Shown here piece after piece: positions 1-8,488 of a DNA stretch of 47,673 nucleotides (position 1 is its first letter; each line of letters begins with the position of its first letter). Origin of the DNA: a virus; the IMG/VR virus record IMGVR_UViG_3300023184_000204, positions 1 through 47,673 of that record; one strand, given 5' to 3'. A program made the translations under genes and the position numbers. The notes under the pieces are model-generated. The model did not search any database. It had not been told where the DNA came from and worked only from the letters and a program-made list of their open reading frames with translations.

Positions 1-2
1 AA

Positions 3-707
3 AAACTAGAATTAGACAAAATTGTAGACAAATTATTTGAAGATTTAGTTCCTTCTGGATGGGCCAGAGTATTAAGAACTTTTATTTATAGTTCTGATTT
101 TAAAAATATAATACAGTCACTGGCTAATGAAAGTTTATTAGATAGAAGATTTACTCCTCCTTTAAGAGATGTATTTAGAGCATTTAAAGAATGTCCTTAT
201 GATGATCTTAAAGTAGTTATAGTAGGTCAGGATCCATATCCAACTATCAATGTTGCTGATGGTATTGCTTTTAGTTGTAGTAAAACAATGAAGTTACAAC
301 CAAGTTTAAAGTTTATATTAGATGAGGTAAACAGAACTGTTTATAAAAGAGATTGTGTTAGCAATAATCCTGATTTAACCAGATGGTCTAATCAAGGTGT
401 ACTTATGCTTAACACAGCTCTTACAACTGAAATAGGTAAAATTGGTAAGCATTATGATATATGGAAGCCATTGTTAAATTATCTTTTTGATTATCTATCA
501 AATTATAATAATGGATTGGTGTATATTTACATGGGAAAACAAGCAAGTACTTGGGCAGATAGTGTTAATGACAATTGTTATAAATTATTCTGTCCTCATC
601 CTGCATCTGCTGTTTATAATAAATCTAATAAATGGGATTCAAAAGATGTATTTGTTACAACACAAAAAGTAGTGCTTGAAAATTATAAATACTTAATTCT
701 TTGGTGA
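3..707 (+). CDS. ung: Uracil-DNA glycosylase, family 1 (5' end outside window)
   Basis: Removes uracil from DNA. The reading frame is open from the left edge, so the N-terminus is missing; the ATG at 288 is internal because the catalytic motif lies upstream of it. The frame from base 3 reads VVIVGQDPYP (about bases 204-242), matching motif A (GQDPYH) with its water-activating Asp; the usual His is Pro. Further on come GIAFSCS (FSVP-like), QGVLMLNTALT (the VLLLN strand) and HPASAVYN, equivalent to the HPSPLS loop. The length from the edge (234 aa) is close to a complete enzyme. It is the first gene of a rightward replication operon and its TGA overlaps the next ATG. Family assignment is firm; activity is inferred. 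Confidence 0.92.
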   Translation, partial: KLELDKIVDKLFEDLVPSGWARVLRTFIYSSDFKNIIQSLANESLLDRRFTPPLRDVFRAFKECPYDDLKVVIVGQDPYPTINVADGIAFSCSKTMKLQPSLKFILDEVNRTVYKRDCVSNNPDLTRWSNQGVLMLNTALTTEIGKIGKHYDIWKPLLNYLFDYLSNYNNGLVYIYMGKQASTWADSVNDNCYKLFCPHPASAVYNKSNKWDSKDVFVTTQKVVLENYKYLILW

Positions 708-1294
708 TGGTGGAGATATTTAATAGACTGATTAAAGAAGACTTAATGCCTAATACATATTACATGTTGCATTGTCTAAAAGAAAAAGTTATACCAAACA
801 AATTTGTCAATAAAGAGTTGGAAATCAGCAGACTAAAAGCTGGTGATTGGCTTACAGATGATTTGGTATTAACTGCAAAAAGTATTATATTTACAGAAGA
901 AATCAACAGTTTCTTTAAAAAAACTAAGAAAAAAACTGTTAGCGCACTTATGGGAGAAGATTACATAACAATGATGTTAGAGTACTTGGAAATATTTCCA
1001 AATAGAAAACTTAATTCAGGTAAACCTGCTAGAGTAAATGTTAAAAACTTAGAAGGAGCATTCAAGTGGTTTTTTGAAACTTATGATTATAACTGGGAAA
1101 CAATTTTAAATGCAACTGAAAAATACGTGTCTGAATATGAATTAAAAAGGTATGAGTATATGAGAAATTCACAATATTTTATCCGTAAACAAAACTTGGA
1201 TAAATCCTTTGAGTCAGATCTGGCTACATATTGTGAACTGGTAGTATCTGGTGCAGATGAAGTTCCTACTTATTTTAGGGACAACATAGTGTGA
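707..1294 (+). CDS. Conserved-looking hypothetical protein upstream of helicase
   Basis: A 196-residue protein of unknown function. I place the start at ATG 707, which overlaps the glycosylase stop (TGATG); a TTG two codons upstream (701) is possible but less likely. The protein is mostly helical and charged, with a lysine run near residue 70 (KKTKKK) and no signal peptide, membrane segment or recognisable motif. It lies directly before the DnaB-type helicase, 20 bases away. That is where some phages keep a helicase loader, but nothing in the sequence proves this role. Confidence 0.7.
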   Translation: MVEIFNRLIKEDLMPNTYYMLHCLKEKVIPNKFVNKELEISRLKAGDWLTDDLVLTAKSIIFTEEINSFFKKTKKKTVSALMGEDYITMMLEYLEIFPNRKLNSGKPARVNVKNLEGAFKWFFETYDYNWETILNATEKYVSEYELKRYEYMRNSQYFIRKQNLDKSFESDLATYCELVVSGADEVPTYFRDNIV

Positions 1295-1314
1295 TCAATT
1301 TTTAAAATCCACAT

Positions 1315-2322
1315 ATGTCAAATTTATTTAATGGAGCAAGACCTTTACTACCTGTTAGTGAAAGGCAGTCCGTAGAAAAAGCTATCTATAAAATTAGAGC
1401 TAGGCGACAGGGTACATTAAAATCCCTAAAGAGTGCTTGGCCTAAATTTAATGATGCTTTTTGTGATGGTCTTGAATGGAGAACAATTACTGTGGTTGGT
1501 GCCAGACCCGGAACTGGTAAAACTTTATTTATGGAGCAGTTGATTAGTGATATTATTGCTAACAACAGTGACCAATATTTTAGAGTTTTAAAGTTTCAGA
1601 TGGAGATGGTAGATGAAACCAGCGGTGTTAGAAAACTAAGTCTGATTACAAGTGCTGATTACAACACATTAATGAGTAAAGACGGAAAACTTGTAGATAA
1701 GAGAATCTATGATGAATGTGTTAGGTATTACCAAGGAATGCAAGCAATGGACAGGATTAATGTTGTCTATGATGCTTGTACAGTAGATGAGATGTGTGCT
1801 ACTATACACTATGAAATGGATAAGTACAAAAATGAAGATGGTACTTTTAATAACATGTTAGTTGCTATAGATCACTCAGCTTTACTTAAAGTTGGTAAGG
1901 GACAGAAAGACAAATTTGAAATGCTTGGAAGCTTAGGTGAGGCTCTCACAATGATGAAAAAGAAATATCCTATAGCATTTGTTGTATTAAGTCAACTTAA
2001 CAGAAACATAGATGATCCTAAGAGACAGGAAGAAGGTGTTTATGGTAATTATGTGTTAGATTCTGATATTTACGGGTCTGATGCTTTACTACAACATGCT
2101 GATGTGGTTATGGGTATTAATAAGCCTTCTGTAAGAAAGATTAGGTTATATGGTCCAGAAAAATTTATTATTCAGGATGAAGATATACTAGTATTTCATT
2201 TTCTTAAATCAAGAAATGGTACAACTAGAATTAGCTTCTTTAAACTTGATCGGACTACAATGAGGATTGTAGAAGTACCAACACCACCAACAGCAGTTAA
2301 ACCAAAAATTTCAACAATATGA
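1315..2322 (+). CDS. DnaB-family replicative DNA helicase (C-terminal ATPase core only)
   Basis: Predicted hexameric 5'-3' helicase unwinding the phage fork. The 335 residues contain Walker A GARPGTGKT (62-70), a Walker B strand ending in Asp186 (MLVAIDHSAL) and the DnaB/RecA motif SQLNR (226-230), followed by DALLQHADVVMGI and a C-terminal strand region FHFLKSRNGTTRISFF, equivalent to the arginine-finger/motif 4 region (KxRNG). The N-terminal primase-binding domain of bacterial DnaB is absent; only a short linker (residues 1-55) precedes the ATPase. No intein is present. The primase is encoded 3 kb downstream. The last codon and stop overlap the next start by four bases (ATGA), indicating coupled translation. 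Confidence 0.93.
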   Translation: MSNLFNGARPLLPVSERQSVEKAIYKIRARRQGTLKSLKSAWPKFNDAFCDGLEWRTITVVGARPGTGKTLFMEQLISDIIANNSDQYFRVLKFQMEMVDETSGVRKLSLITSADYNTLMSKDGKLVDKRIYDECVRYYQGMQAMDRINVVYDACTVDEMCATIHYEMDKYKNEDGTFNNMLVAIDHSALLKVGKGQKDKFEMLGSLGEALTMMKKKYPIAFVVLSQLNRNIDDPKRQEEGVYGNYVLDSDIYGSDALLQHADVVMGINKPSVRKIRLYGPEKFIIQDEDILVFHFLKSRNGTTRISFFKLDRTTMRIVEVPTPPTAVKPKISTI

Positions 2323-3005
2323 GTGTAACAACAGTAAGAAAAACAAGAGAGAAAGAATTCTATGTGAATCACATAGAAACTTTTAAGAAGATAGGGGAGT
2401 CTGATCCTACATTCTTGATTAAGACAGCCTTTTTTCAAAAAGGTAAGTATGGTAGACAAGTTCAATTTTTTGAATCTGAGTTGAATAAAGGTGAAGATTT
2501 GTACATTGAGTTTTATGACAATGTAACTGATCCTTCCGGAGCAATTTTAGATGTCAAACCATTTTATGAACACAGACAATTGTTTAGATATAGGTATAAT
2601 CCTTTCTATTCAGAAGAGTATGATAAGAAAAGTGGTACATCTTCTACAGGTGCTGACTATTCTTTATTTACAGTTCCTTTACAAGAATTAGTAGCTGTTA
2701 ATCCTGATGGAACCACATTAAGTTTTGGTCTGTTTGAGAAAAGACTTACTGAACTTGAAGAAAAGAAAAAAGCTGGTGATTTTGATATAGACCTACCAAG
2801 ACTTCAAAAGTCTTTAGTTGATAACAATGATTTTCCAGATTTTACAGAAGGGTTGGTAACAAAACCTGCTAATACCATAGAAAGTATTAGCATGACTAAC
2901 AAAGATCCTTTAATTAGTGAAATGACAATACAAGATTTTGCTGCAATCATGTGGAAAAAACCTGTAAGTAACAAACAATGGTTAAATGATTTAATTAGTA
3001 AATAA
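2319..3005 (+). CDS. Hypothetical protein in the helicase-recombinase operon
   Basis: A 228-residue protein I do not recognise. It starts inside the helicase stop (ATGA) and its own TAA shares a base with the start of the Sak4-like ATPase (TAATG), so it is translated between two replication proteins. The first half looks like mixed alpha/beta, with many aromatic residues (HRQLFRYRYNPFYSEEYD); the second half is charged and helical. A DFDID string near residue 153 sits in a Lys/Asp-rich linker without the flanking residues of an RNA polymerase and is probably chance. A role in replication or recombination is inferred from position only. Confidence 0.72.
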   Translation: MSVTTVRKTREKEFYVNHIETFKKIGESDPTFLIKTAFFQKGKYGRQVQFFESELNKGEDLYIEFYDNVTDPSGAILDVKPFYEHRQLFRYRYNPFYSEEYDKKSGTSSTGADYSLFTVPLQELVAVNPDGTTLSFGLFEKRLTELEEKKKAGDFDIDLPRLQKSLVDNNDFPDFTEGLVTKPANTIESISMTNKDPLISEMTIQDFAAIMWKKPVSNKQWLNDLISK

Positions 3006-3466
3006 TGAGTATAGTACTTCCAACTACAAAGGTAAAAGCTCAAAGAGCTAATCCTAAAAGATTGGTTATCTATTCAAAACCTAAAACAGGTAAAACTACT
3101 TGTTATGCTGGTCTTGAGAATAATTTAATCTTAGATTTAGAACATGGTGCAGATTTTATTGAAGCATTAAAAATTCCAATTACTAGTTTACAGGAATTAT
3201 TAGATACTGGTAAAGCTATTAGAGAAGCTAATAAGCCTTATACTTATATCACTATAGATACTGTAACTGCATTGGAAGAAATGATTCATCCACTTGCAAT
3301 AAAATTGTACAAAAGTACAAGTATGGGAAAGAATTTTGATGGAGATAATATAACAAGTTTACCAAACGGTGCTGGTTATTTATATATCCGCACTGCATTT
3401 TTCCAAGTGCTTGACTTTGTAGATACTCTTGCTGATCATGTAATTTTATCTGGACACATTAAGGAT
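3005..3466 (+). CDS. Sak4-like / RecA-fold ATPase, exon 1
   Basis: The N-terminal 154 codons of a 240-aa ATPase split by a group I intron. It has Walker A SKPKTGKTT (24-32) and Walker B YITIDT with Asp85, then the strand VILSGHIKD where RecA/Sak4 proteins place the sensor. Short single-domain ATPases of this kind beside an SSB are typical of Sak4 single-strand annealing proteins, which pair ssDNA during phage recombination. Without splicing the frame meets a stop at 3467-3469, two bases into the intron proper. The exon end at T3466 is fixed by pairing of exon AAGGAT with the intron guide at 3476-3481. Spliced, HIKD joins KQVDDKGE. The RecE-like exonuclease at 12211 and the SSB at 4702 are likely partners. 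Confidence 0.85.
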
Positions 3467-4407
3467 TAATTGTTAGTTCTTATAAAACCTCTTTAATTGC
3501 TGGAATATCCTAAAGACAAAATAACTACAATAGTCAAGAAATTAGACTATGAATGTTTGAAAATATTTTGTATCTTTATAGTGACCAAAAAATTCACTAT
3601 ATGAATGGGCAATCAGCAGCCAAGTCTCTAAGTTCACATGAATATGAGAAAGGTTCAACGACTATCAAAACCACTTTTTATAAAGACAAGGGAGTAGAGT
3701 ACACTAGCAATAGTGGAAAAGGGAGGAATTTACATACAACTTTTATTTATGCTTTGCTAGAAAATAATACAAATAATATTAGGTATATAGGTAAAGCTAA
3801 TAATGTACAACAAAGATTTAAGTTTCATTTATTAGATAAAGGAAAAACTCATAAAGCATGTTGGTTAAAATCAATTGATTATAATATAAGTTATATTATT
3901 TTAGATGAAGTTGATAAATCAGAATGGCAATTTTGGGAAATTTATTGGATAAATCAATGCAAAGTTTGGGGATTTAATTTAACAAATCAAACATTAGGTG
4001 GTGAAGGAGGTTTAGGAAAAAAACTATCTGAAGAACATAAACAAAAAATTTCAATTAAACTTAAAGGAAAAACAGTTAGTTCAGAAACTAAACAAAAACT
4101 TTCTAAAAGTATAAAAGGAAAAAAGCTTAGTGAAACCCATATAAGAAATTTATCTAAAAGTCATAAAGGATTAATTTATCCTAAAGGTAATTATGGTAAA
4201 CATTGTAAAAGAAAAATAGGTCAATATAAAGAAGGAATTCTTATAAAAGTTTGGGATAGTTTAAAAGATGCATCAGAATTTTACAAAGTTCATTATGCAT
4301 CAATATCTCACTGTTGTGCAGGAAGGAAAAAACAAATAAAAGGATATATTTGGAAGTATGTAGATTAAGATATAGTCTAATCCTGTTAGAAATAACAGGT
4401 AGAAATG
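3467..4407 (+). ncRNA. Group I self-splicing intron 1 (in Sak4-like ATPase gene)
   Basis: A 941-nt intron with all four core elements: P (AATTGCTGGAAT, 3495-3506), Q (AATCAGCAGCCAAG, 3611-3624), R (GTTCAACGACTA, 3653-3664) and S (AAGATATAGTCT, 4367-4378). R GACTA pairs with S TAGTC to form P7. P1 is exon AAGGAT (3461-3466) with guide GTTCTT (3476-3481), giving the required U-G pair at the cut. Bases 3470-3474 can pair with the start of exon 2 (P10). A 7-bp hairpin with a GAAA tetraloop (4382-4399) is a plausible P9 and G4407 is the terminal omega-G. The endonuclease gene occupies the R-S interval (P8 loop). Folding was done by eye; splicing is predicted. Confidence 0.9.
3553..4368 (+). CDS. 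GIY-YIG homing endonuclease of intron 1
   Basis: Predicted to cut intron-free alleles of the Sak4-like gene and spread the intron. The catalytic domain starts near residue 68 (FIYALLE ... RYIGKA ... R), with the Glu-bearing helix WQFWEIYWI. Three NUMOD3-like repeats follow (GKKLSEEHKQKIS, GKTVSSETKQKLS and GKKLSETHIRNLS), then a C-terminal NUMOD1/IENR1-like DNA-binding module ending in IKGYIWKYVD. The first ~60 codons from ATG 3553 run through core elements Q and R and look non-protein-like. The real start may be later and non-ATG, because no in-frame ATG lies just before the domain. The stop overlaps core element S. Confidence 0.85.
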   Translation: MFENILYLYSDQKIHYMNGQSAAKSLSSHEYEKGSTTIKTTFYKDKGVEYTSNSGKGRNLHTTFIYALLENNTNNIRYIGKANNVQQRFKFHLLDKGKTHKACWLKSIDYNISYIILDEVDKSEWQFWEIYWINQCKVWGFNLTNQTLGGEGGLGKKLSEEHKQKISIKLKGKTVSSETKQKLSKSIKGKKLSETHIRNLSKSHKGLIYPKGNYGKHCKRKIGQYKEGILIKVWDSLKDASEFYKVHYASISHCCAGRKKQIKGYIWKYVD

Positions 4408-4668
4408 AAACAAGTAGATGACAAAGGTGAAATGGTTATGGCAGCTAATATAGATTTGACAGGTAAAATCAAATCTTTAGTTTGTGCTAATGCAGATGCA
4501 ATAGGCTACTTATATCGTAAAGGTTCTAAAACTATACTAAGTTTTAAAACAAATGATGAAGTAACATGTGGTGCAAGACCCGATCACTTGAGAAACAAAG
4601 AAATAGTAATTGCTGATTCTACTGATGGAACATTAAAAGTTTCTTGGGATGAAGTATATGTAAAATAA
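4408..4668 (+). CDS. Sak4-like / RecA-fold ATPase, exon 2
   Basis: The C-terminal 86 residues of the ATPase begun at 3005. It begins immediately after the intron's last G. The ATG at 4405-4407 that would make it look like a separate gene is the intron end, and a free start there would give a fragment lacking any ATPase motif. Joined in frame, the chain runs from the sensor strand HIKD into KQVDDKGEMVM and then KIKSLVCANADAIGYLYRK, a typical core-closing strand region of Sak4/AAA_24 proteins. The TAA is followed 33 bases later by the SSB-like gene. Confidence 0.82.
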   Translation, partial: KQVDDKGEMVMAANIDLTGKIKSLVCANADAIGYLYRKGSKTILSFKTNDEVTCGARPDHLRNKEIVIADSTDGTLKVSWDEVYVK

Positions 4669-4701
4669 AAAAGTAAGTTTAACAATTAAAAAAGAAAAAA
4701 G

Positions 4702-5382
4702 ATGGCTTTAAGTACAACTGATTTAGGAAAAGGCACAGGGGTGCCAAAAACAATTACACCAGGTAATCAAGTTTTAAAAATTAACTCTATTCACTTAGAA
4801 GATTTTTCATTTATTGAAGGTGCATATCACTTAATGTTGAATGTAGAAACTCCAGCTATTGATGATTTTGAAGGGTTTTTGATTGACAAAGATGATGAAA
4901 GTAAAGGTCATTATGCAGGTCAAATTGGTAGATTAAAAGCTAGTCAATATGCATTTGCTGATGGTGAAACAAAATCTGGTATTAAGATTCAAAGAGATAG
5001 ATCAATTATGATTTTCTTAAAGAACTTAGCACATACATATGGTATTGATGAGTGGTTTATTGCTCAAGATAATAAATATGATACTATTGAAGAGTTTGTT
5101 AAAAACTTTAGTGCAAATGCTCCAATTAAAGATACATATCTTAACTGGTGTGTAGCTGGTAAAGAATATATGGGTAAAACTGGTTATACTAACTATGATT
5201 TATTTTTACCAAAAGGTGAAGGTAACAAATACTCTTACGGTACTATTGAAAGTGGTAAAGTTGTTGAGTATAATGAGACTAAACACCTTAAAAAGCTTGA
5301 AGTAACTGAGAAAAAAGAATTTGGTGAAGATGCTGATTTAGCTATACCAAGTAAGAATGCTGCTGACTTCAGCTTAGATTAA
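4702..5382 (+). CDS. Probable phage single-stranded DNA-binding protein
   Basis: A 226-residue protein that looks like a compact beta-rich fold followed by a charged linker and a short acidic tip (AADFSLD). An acidic C-terminus that recruits partners is the hallmark of SSBs, and the gene sits directly after the Sak4-like ATPase, as SSB genes often do in phages. Features seen are an N-terminal Thr/Gly-rich lead, an ILKINSIHLED strand near residue 25, aromatic-rich segments (GQIGRLKASQYAFADG; YLNWCVAGKEYMGKTGYTNYDLF) and no catalytic motif. The OB-fold cannot be proven by eye. It is the last gene before a strong terminator. An A-rich stretch, not a Shine-Dalgarno site, precedes the ATG. Confidence 0.65.
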   Translation: MALSTTDLGKGTGVPKTITPGNQVLKINSIHLEDFSFIEGAYHLMLNVETPAIDDFEGFLIDKDDESKGHYAGQIGRLKASQYAFADGETKSGIKIQRDRSIMIFLKNLAHTYGIDEWFIAQDNKYDTIEEFVKNFSANAPIKDTYLNWCVAGKEYMGKTGYTNYDLFLPKGEGNKYSYGTIESGKVVEYNETKHLKKLEVTEKKEFGEDADLAIPSKNAADFSLD

Positions 5383-5400
5383 AAGTAATTAACTTTTCGG

Positions 5401-5427
5401 AAAGGGAGTCTCAGCGCTCCCTTTTTT
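5401..5427 (+). terminator. Intrinsic terminator after SSB-like gene
   Basis: An 8-bp stem AAAGGGAG / CTCCCTTT (5401-5408 and 5417-5424) with GGGAG/CTCCC at its core and an 8-base loop, running into a T-tract ending at 5427. It closes the first rightward transcription unit, 19 bases before the primase start. Confidence 0.85.
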
Positions 5428-5445
5428 ATTCTAAACTAAATTGTT

Positions 5446-6420
5446 ATGATTTCTACTAAAGCAATTATATATGATTTGAATCAGGTTCCTACAGAATGGG
5501 TATTTGAATTTTATCTTAATCTTCCAGAAAAACTCATTGGACAAGATGTTAAAATTAAATCAGTATTTTCTGCAGAGAAGACACCTTCCTTTTGTATATA
5601 TTCAGATAAAATGAGTAAGTATAGGTTTAAGGATTTCTCTACTGGTAAATCTGGTGATACAATTGATTTTGTGTTACACTATTATAATCTAGAATCTAGA
5701 GGTATTGCTGTAAGAAAGATAATGGATGACTATTCAGAATACATTTCTAGGCATGACATTACTCCCAGAGAGTATGTGGCTGAAAGCAGGTATGAAGTTT
5801 CTGATTATGAAATAAGACACTGGAATAATCTTGATCAGGATTTCTGGATGAGCTATAAAATAGGTTCTAAACTATTAGATGAACATAATGTTCAACCACT
5901 GAAGTATTTTATACTTAGTAAAACAGATAATGATGGTGAGCTAAAAGAATTAAGATTTGAGAATAATTATACTTATGGTTATTTTAGAAAAGATGGTACT
6001 TTGTATAAGATCTATCAACCTAAAAATAAAAAAAGTAAATTTATTAAAGTCTCTGATTATATTCAAGGTTCTGAGCAGGTTAACTTTGATTGTAAGTATC
6101 TTATTCTTACTAAGTCTTTAAAAGATATCATGTCCTTTAAGACTCTTGGTATTGGTAATGCTGAAGCAATTGCTCCGGATAGTGAGAACACTGTTATTTC
6201 TGAAGGTATTATGAAAAAGTATATGCATAAGTATAGTAAGATCATAGTACTATTTGATAATGATGAGCCCGGACTTGAAGCTTCTAAAGCATATCAAAAG
6301 AGATACAGTTTTGATTACTTAATATTACCATTTGAGAAGGACATTTCAGATACAGTTAAAGCTAGAGGTGTTCAAGAAACAAGAAACATTGTGTTTAATC
6401 TAATAAAAAGTAAATTATGA
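5446..6420 (+). CDS. DnaG-like DNA primase
   Basis: Predicted to make RNA primers for phage replication. The N-terminal part (about residues 35-70) reads KSVFSAEKTPSF ... YRFKDFSTGKSGDTIDFV, matching the region after the zinc finger in DnaG-type primases, but no Cys/His zinc ligands are present. The Toprim domain follows: the strand YLILTKSLKDIMSF, where the usual catalytic Glu position holds TKS, and the metal-binding DNDEPG (271-276) in IIVLFDNDEPGLEASKAY. At 324 aa it lacks a helicase-binding C-terminal domain. The gene begins a new unit after a terminator and its TGA overlaps the next ATG (ATGA). Confidence 0.87.
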   Translation: MISTKAIIYDLNQVPTEWVFEFYLNLPEKLIGQDVKIKSVFSAEKTPSFCIYSDKMSKYRFKDFSTGKSGDTIDFVLHYYNLESRGIAVRKIMDDYSEYISRHDITPREYVAESRYEVSDYEIRHWNNLDQDFWMSYKIGSKLLDEHNVQPLKYFILSKTDNDGELKELRFENNYTYGYFRKDGTLYKIYQPKNKKSKFIKVSDYIQGSEQVNFDCKYLILTKSLKDIMSFKTLGIGNAEAIAPDSENTVISEGIMKKYMHKYSKIIVLFDNDEPGLEASKAYQKRYSFDYLILPFEKDISDTVKARGVQETRNIVFNLIKSKL

Positions 6421-6851
6421 GTGTGGATTTTTGGACATACAAAGGAAAAGTATTTGGAGAACTAGATATTCCTAATAATGCAATAGGTTTTATTTATTCT
6501 ATGACAGCTATAATAGATGGTAAGTCTGTTGCTTACATAGGAAAGAAGAATTTCTATGCAAATATCAAGAGACCACTTGGTAAAAAAGCTTTAGCTGTGA
6601 CTACTGATAAAAGGTTAAAGAAATATAAACTGGTTATTAGACCGGATTTTCTTAATTACTACAGTTCAAATGCAGTACTAAAGCAAGCACATAAGCAAGG
6701 TGTGACAATAAAAAGAGAAATACTTAAAATATGTTATTCAAGTATGGAGCTTACTTATCAAGAAACTAAACATCAATTTTGTATGGAAGTACTTGAAAAA
6801 GAACAGTTTCTGAATGGTAATATTCTAGGTAGATTTTATAAAGTAAAATAG
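6417..6851 (+). CDS. Free-standing GIY-YIG family nuclease
   Basis: A 144-residue protein reading GFIYSMTA ... VAYIGKKNF in its first 50 residues, a GIY-YIG core, then a basic patch (KRPLGKK, KRLKKYK), NYYSSN (compare YYGSS in phage relatives) and QETKHQFCMEVLEKEQFLNGNI, which supplies the Glu and the Asn of the active site. No NUMOD DNA-binding module is attached and there is no intron around it, unlike the other GIY-YIG genes of this window. It is probably a phage DNA-processing or branch-cleaving nuclease rather than a homing enzyme. It overlaps the primase stop by four bases, so the two are co-translated. Confidence 0.8.
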   Translation: MSVDFWTYKGKVFGELDIPNNAIGFIYSMTAIIDGKSVAYIGKKNFYANIKRPLGKKALAVTTDKRLKKYKLVIRPDFLNYYSSNAVLKQAHKQGVTIKREILKICYSSMELTYQETKHQFCMEVLEKEQFLNGNILGRFYKVK

Positions 6852-6853
6852 CT

Positions 6854-6946
6854 ATGAAAACACTTAAATGCATTTATAGGTATTTAGCTTTTATTGAGAA
6901 GCATGTAAAAAAATGTAGAGAGAACTCTCTATTTAGTAAAATGTAA
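6854..6946 (+). CDS. Small basic ORF, 30 aa
   Basis: A short open frame starting two bases after the nuclease stop and filling most of the gap before the next gene. The peptide is basic with three cysteines (KCIYRY ... KKCRENS) and has no recognisable motif. The tight spacing and absence of other function in the gap support translation, but a peptide this short could be chance. Confidence 0.35.
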   Translation: MKTLKCIYRYLAFIEKHVKKCRENSLFSKM

Positions 6947-6957
6947 AAAATAAACTG

Positions 6958-7374
6958 ATGGAAAAATTCTTATTTGGAAAAGAAGAATGTAAGAATCTGA
7001 TTGCAATGATTAAGTCACCTGATGAAAGTAACCATGAAATGGCAAAAACAATATTAGAATCCCTTGATATTGAAGATAATCTTCAGTGGGTTTTTATCAT
7101 TATTGTATTTGCAGGTAAGTCTGAAAAATTTTGGATGCATAATAATTTCTATACAGATCTCACAAAAAGATTTGGTAGTTTTCTTCAAGCTTCCCTAGAG
7201 AACAGAGCAATGAGTTTAACACTCTTGAATACTGTTTTACCTAATGAAGTAAAGTTGAAATCTCCTTATGTAGAGTTATATTTTGAATTATATTTTCTAG
7301 AAATGAAAAAGAGTCTGAATCAGTATGGGTATGATTTTGTGAATGAAATCCAAATAAAAGCAAAAGATGAATAA
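6958..7374 (+). CDS. Hypothetical protein
   Basis: A 138-residue, largely helical, slightly acidic protein of unknown function. It has one hydrophobic stretch (LQWVFIIIVFAG, near residue 41), too short to be a confident membrane segment and more likely a buried helix. The end overlaps the start of the metallopeptidase/VWA gene by eight bases, so it is probably co-translated and may serve that system. Confidence 0.65.
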   Translation: MEKFLFGKEECKNLIAMIKSPDESNHEMAKTILESLDIEDNLQWVFIIIVFAGKSEKFWMHNNFYTDLTKRFGSFLQASLENRAMSLTLLNTVLPNEVKLKSPYVELYFELYFLEMKKSLNQYGYDFVNEIQIKAKDE

Positions 7375-8488
7375 AGTAGATTTACTAAGCAAGGCCAGTA
7401 AGGACCTTATGCTTAAAGAGCCCTATTATGGCTATTTTCTAATCCAGCTTAACAAGCATTGGAGAAATGACATTCCTACAGCAGGGGTCAGTAAGAATGG
7501 AATAAACTACCAGTTAGCAATTAATGAGGCTTTCTGGTGTGGTTTGACTGATTTACATAGATTAGGTTTGTTAAAACACGAACTATTACACATTGCATTT
7601 GGACACTTAACAGCTTATCATGCTTTTGCTGATAGAAAGATGGCCAATATTGCAATGGACATGGAGATTAACCAGTATATAGATAATACATGGTTACCTG
7701 GTGGTGATTACACAGCAGATGAATATAAAGCACTTAAAGATGCTGTCATGGCTGAGCATAAACTAGCAATAGATAATAATGCTACACCAGAAGAATTAAA
7801 AGAAATTGAAGCTAAGATACCTATGAGAGGTATAATGATTGATGATTATCATGAATTAAATCTGGATACAAAAGCAGGTACTAAGTATTATTATAAGAAG
7901 CTGAAGGAAGCTCAAGAAGAAAAAGAAAAGAATGGTACTTCTGGTTCTGATGCTATGGATCAATTGCTTGATGATATGGAGCAAGGTAATGGTCCTGGTG
8001 ATGATCATAGTACATGGGATGAATTTGAAGGTATAGGTGAGACAGAACAGAAACTTATGGACCGTCAGATTCAGAGAATTCTTACTGAGGCTAAAGAACA
8101 AACTGAAAAGAAAAGAGGTTATGTTCCTGGTGAGATGTCTTCTCTTATTAAAATAGATCAAATTGTAAAACAAAAATTTGATTGGAGAGGTTATGTAAGA
8201 AGATTTACTGGTACAAGTACAAAAGTATTTACCAAGAAACTTCAGAGAAAGGAAAATAGAAGGTTTCCGGCATTTCCAGGTCTGAAAATTAAAATGCGTC
8301 AGCATATCTTATTAGCTATTGATACTTCAGGTTCAGTAAGTGATTCAGAGCTAAAAGAGTTTATGAATGAGATTCAACACATTTATAAAACAGGTGTTGA
8401 CATTACAATTATCCAATGTGATACAAAAATCAACAGTATTGAGCCCTATAAAGGCAAGAATGATTTGAATATTGTTGGTAGAGGTGGT
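7367..8488 (+). CDS. DUF2201-like metallopeptidase + VWA protein, exon 1
   Basis: Residues 1-374 of a 435-aa protein. An N-terminal metallopeptidase-like domain carries HELLH (71-75) within KHELLHIAFGHL; a charged Glu/Gly-rich linker (about 185-225) leads to a VWA domain with MIDAS motif DTSGS (319-323). This layout is that of DUF2201 proteins, which work with a MoxR-type AAA+ ATPase, encoded here just downstream (9661). Such pairs remodel or activate protein complexes. The exon ends after GGT at 8488, in the middle of the second MIDAS loop GRGG-T. Unspliced, the frame runs only 12 codons into the intron before stopping. Confidence 0.88.

Noticed and set aside
2770-2800. DFDID string in the 228-aa protein at 2319 as a second RNA polymerase motif
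   Set aside because: It lies in a Lys/Asp-rich linker without the flanking Gly-rich and Arg-Pro motifs; the 3,446-aa giant carries the proper context.
4405-4668. Separate 87-aa gene starting ATG 4405
   Set aside because: The ATG is the last three bases of intron 1; the sequence is exon 2 of the ATPase and has no complete domain on its own.
7856-8305. 149-aa minus-strand ORF
   Set aside because: A shadow of the VWA gene: Phe/Ser/Leu-rich low-complexity translation without motif.
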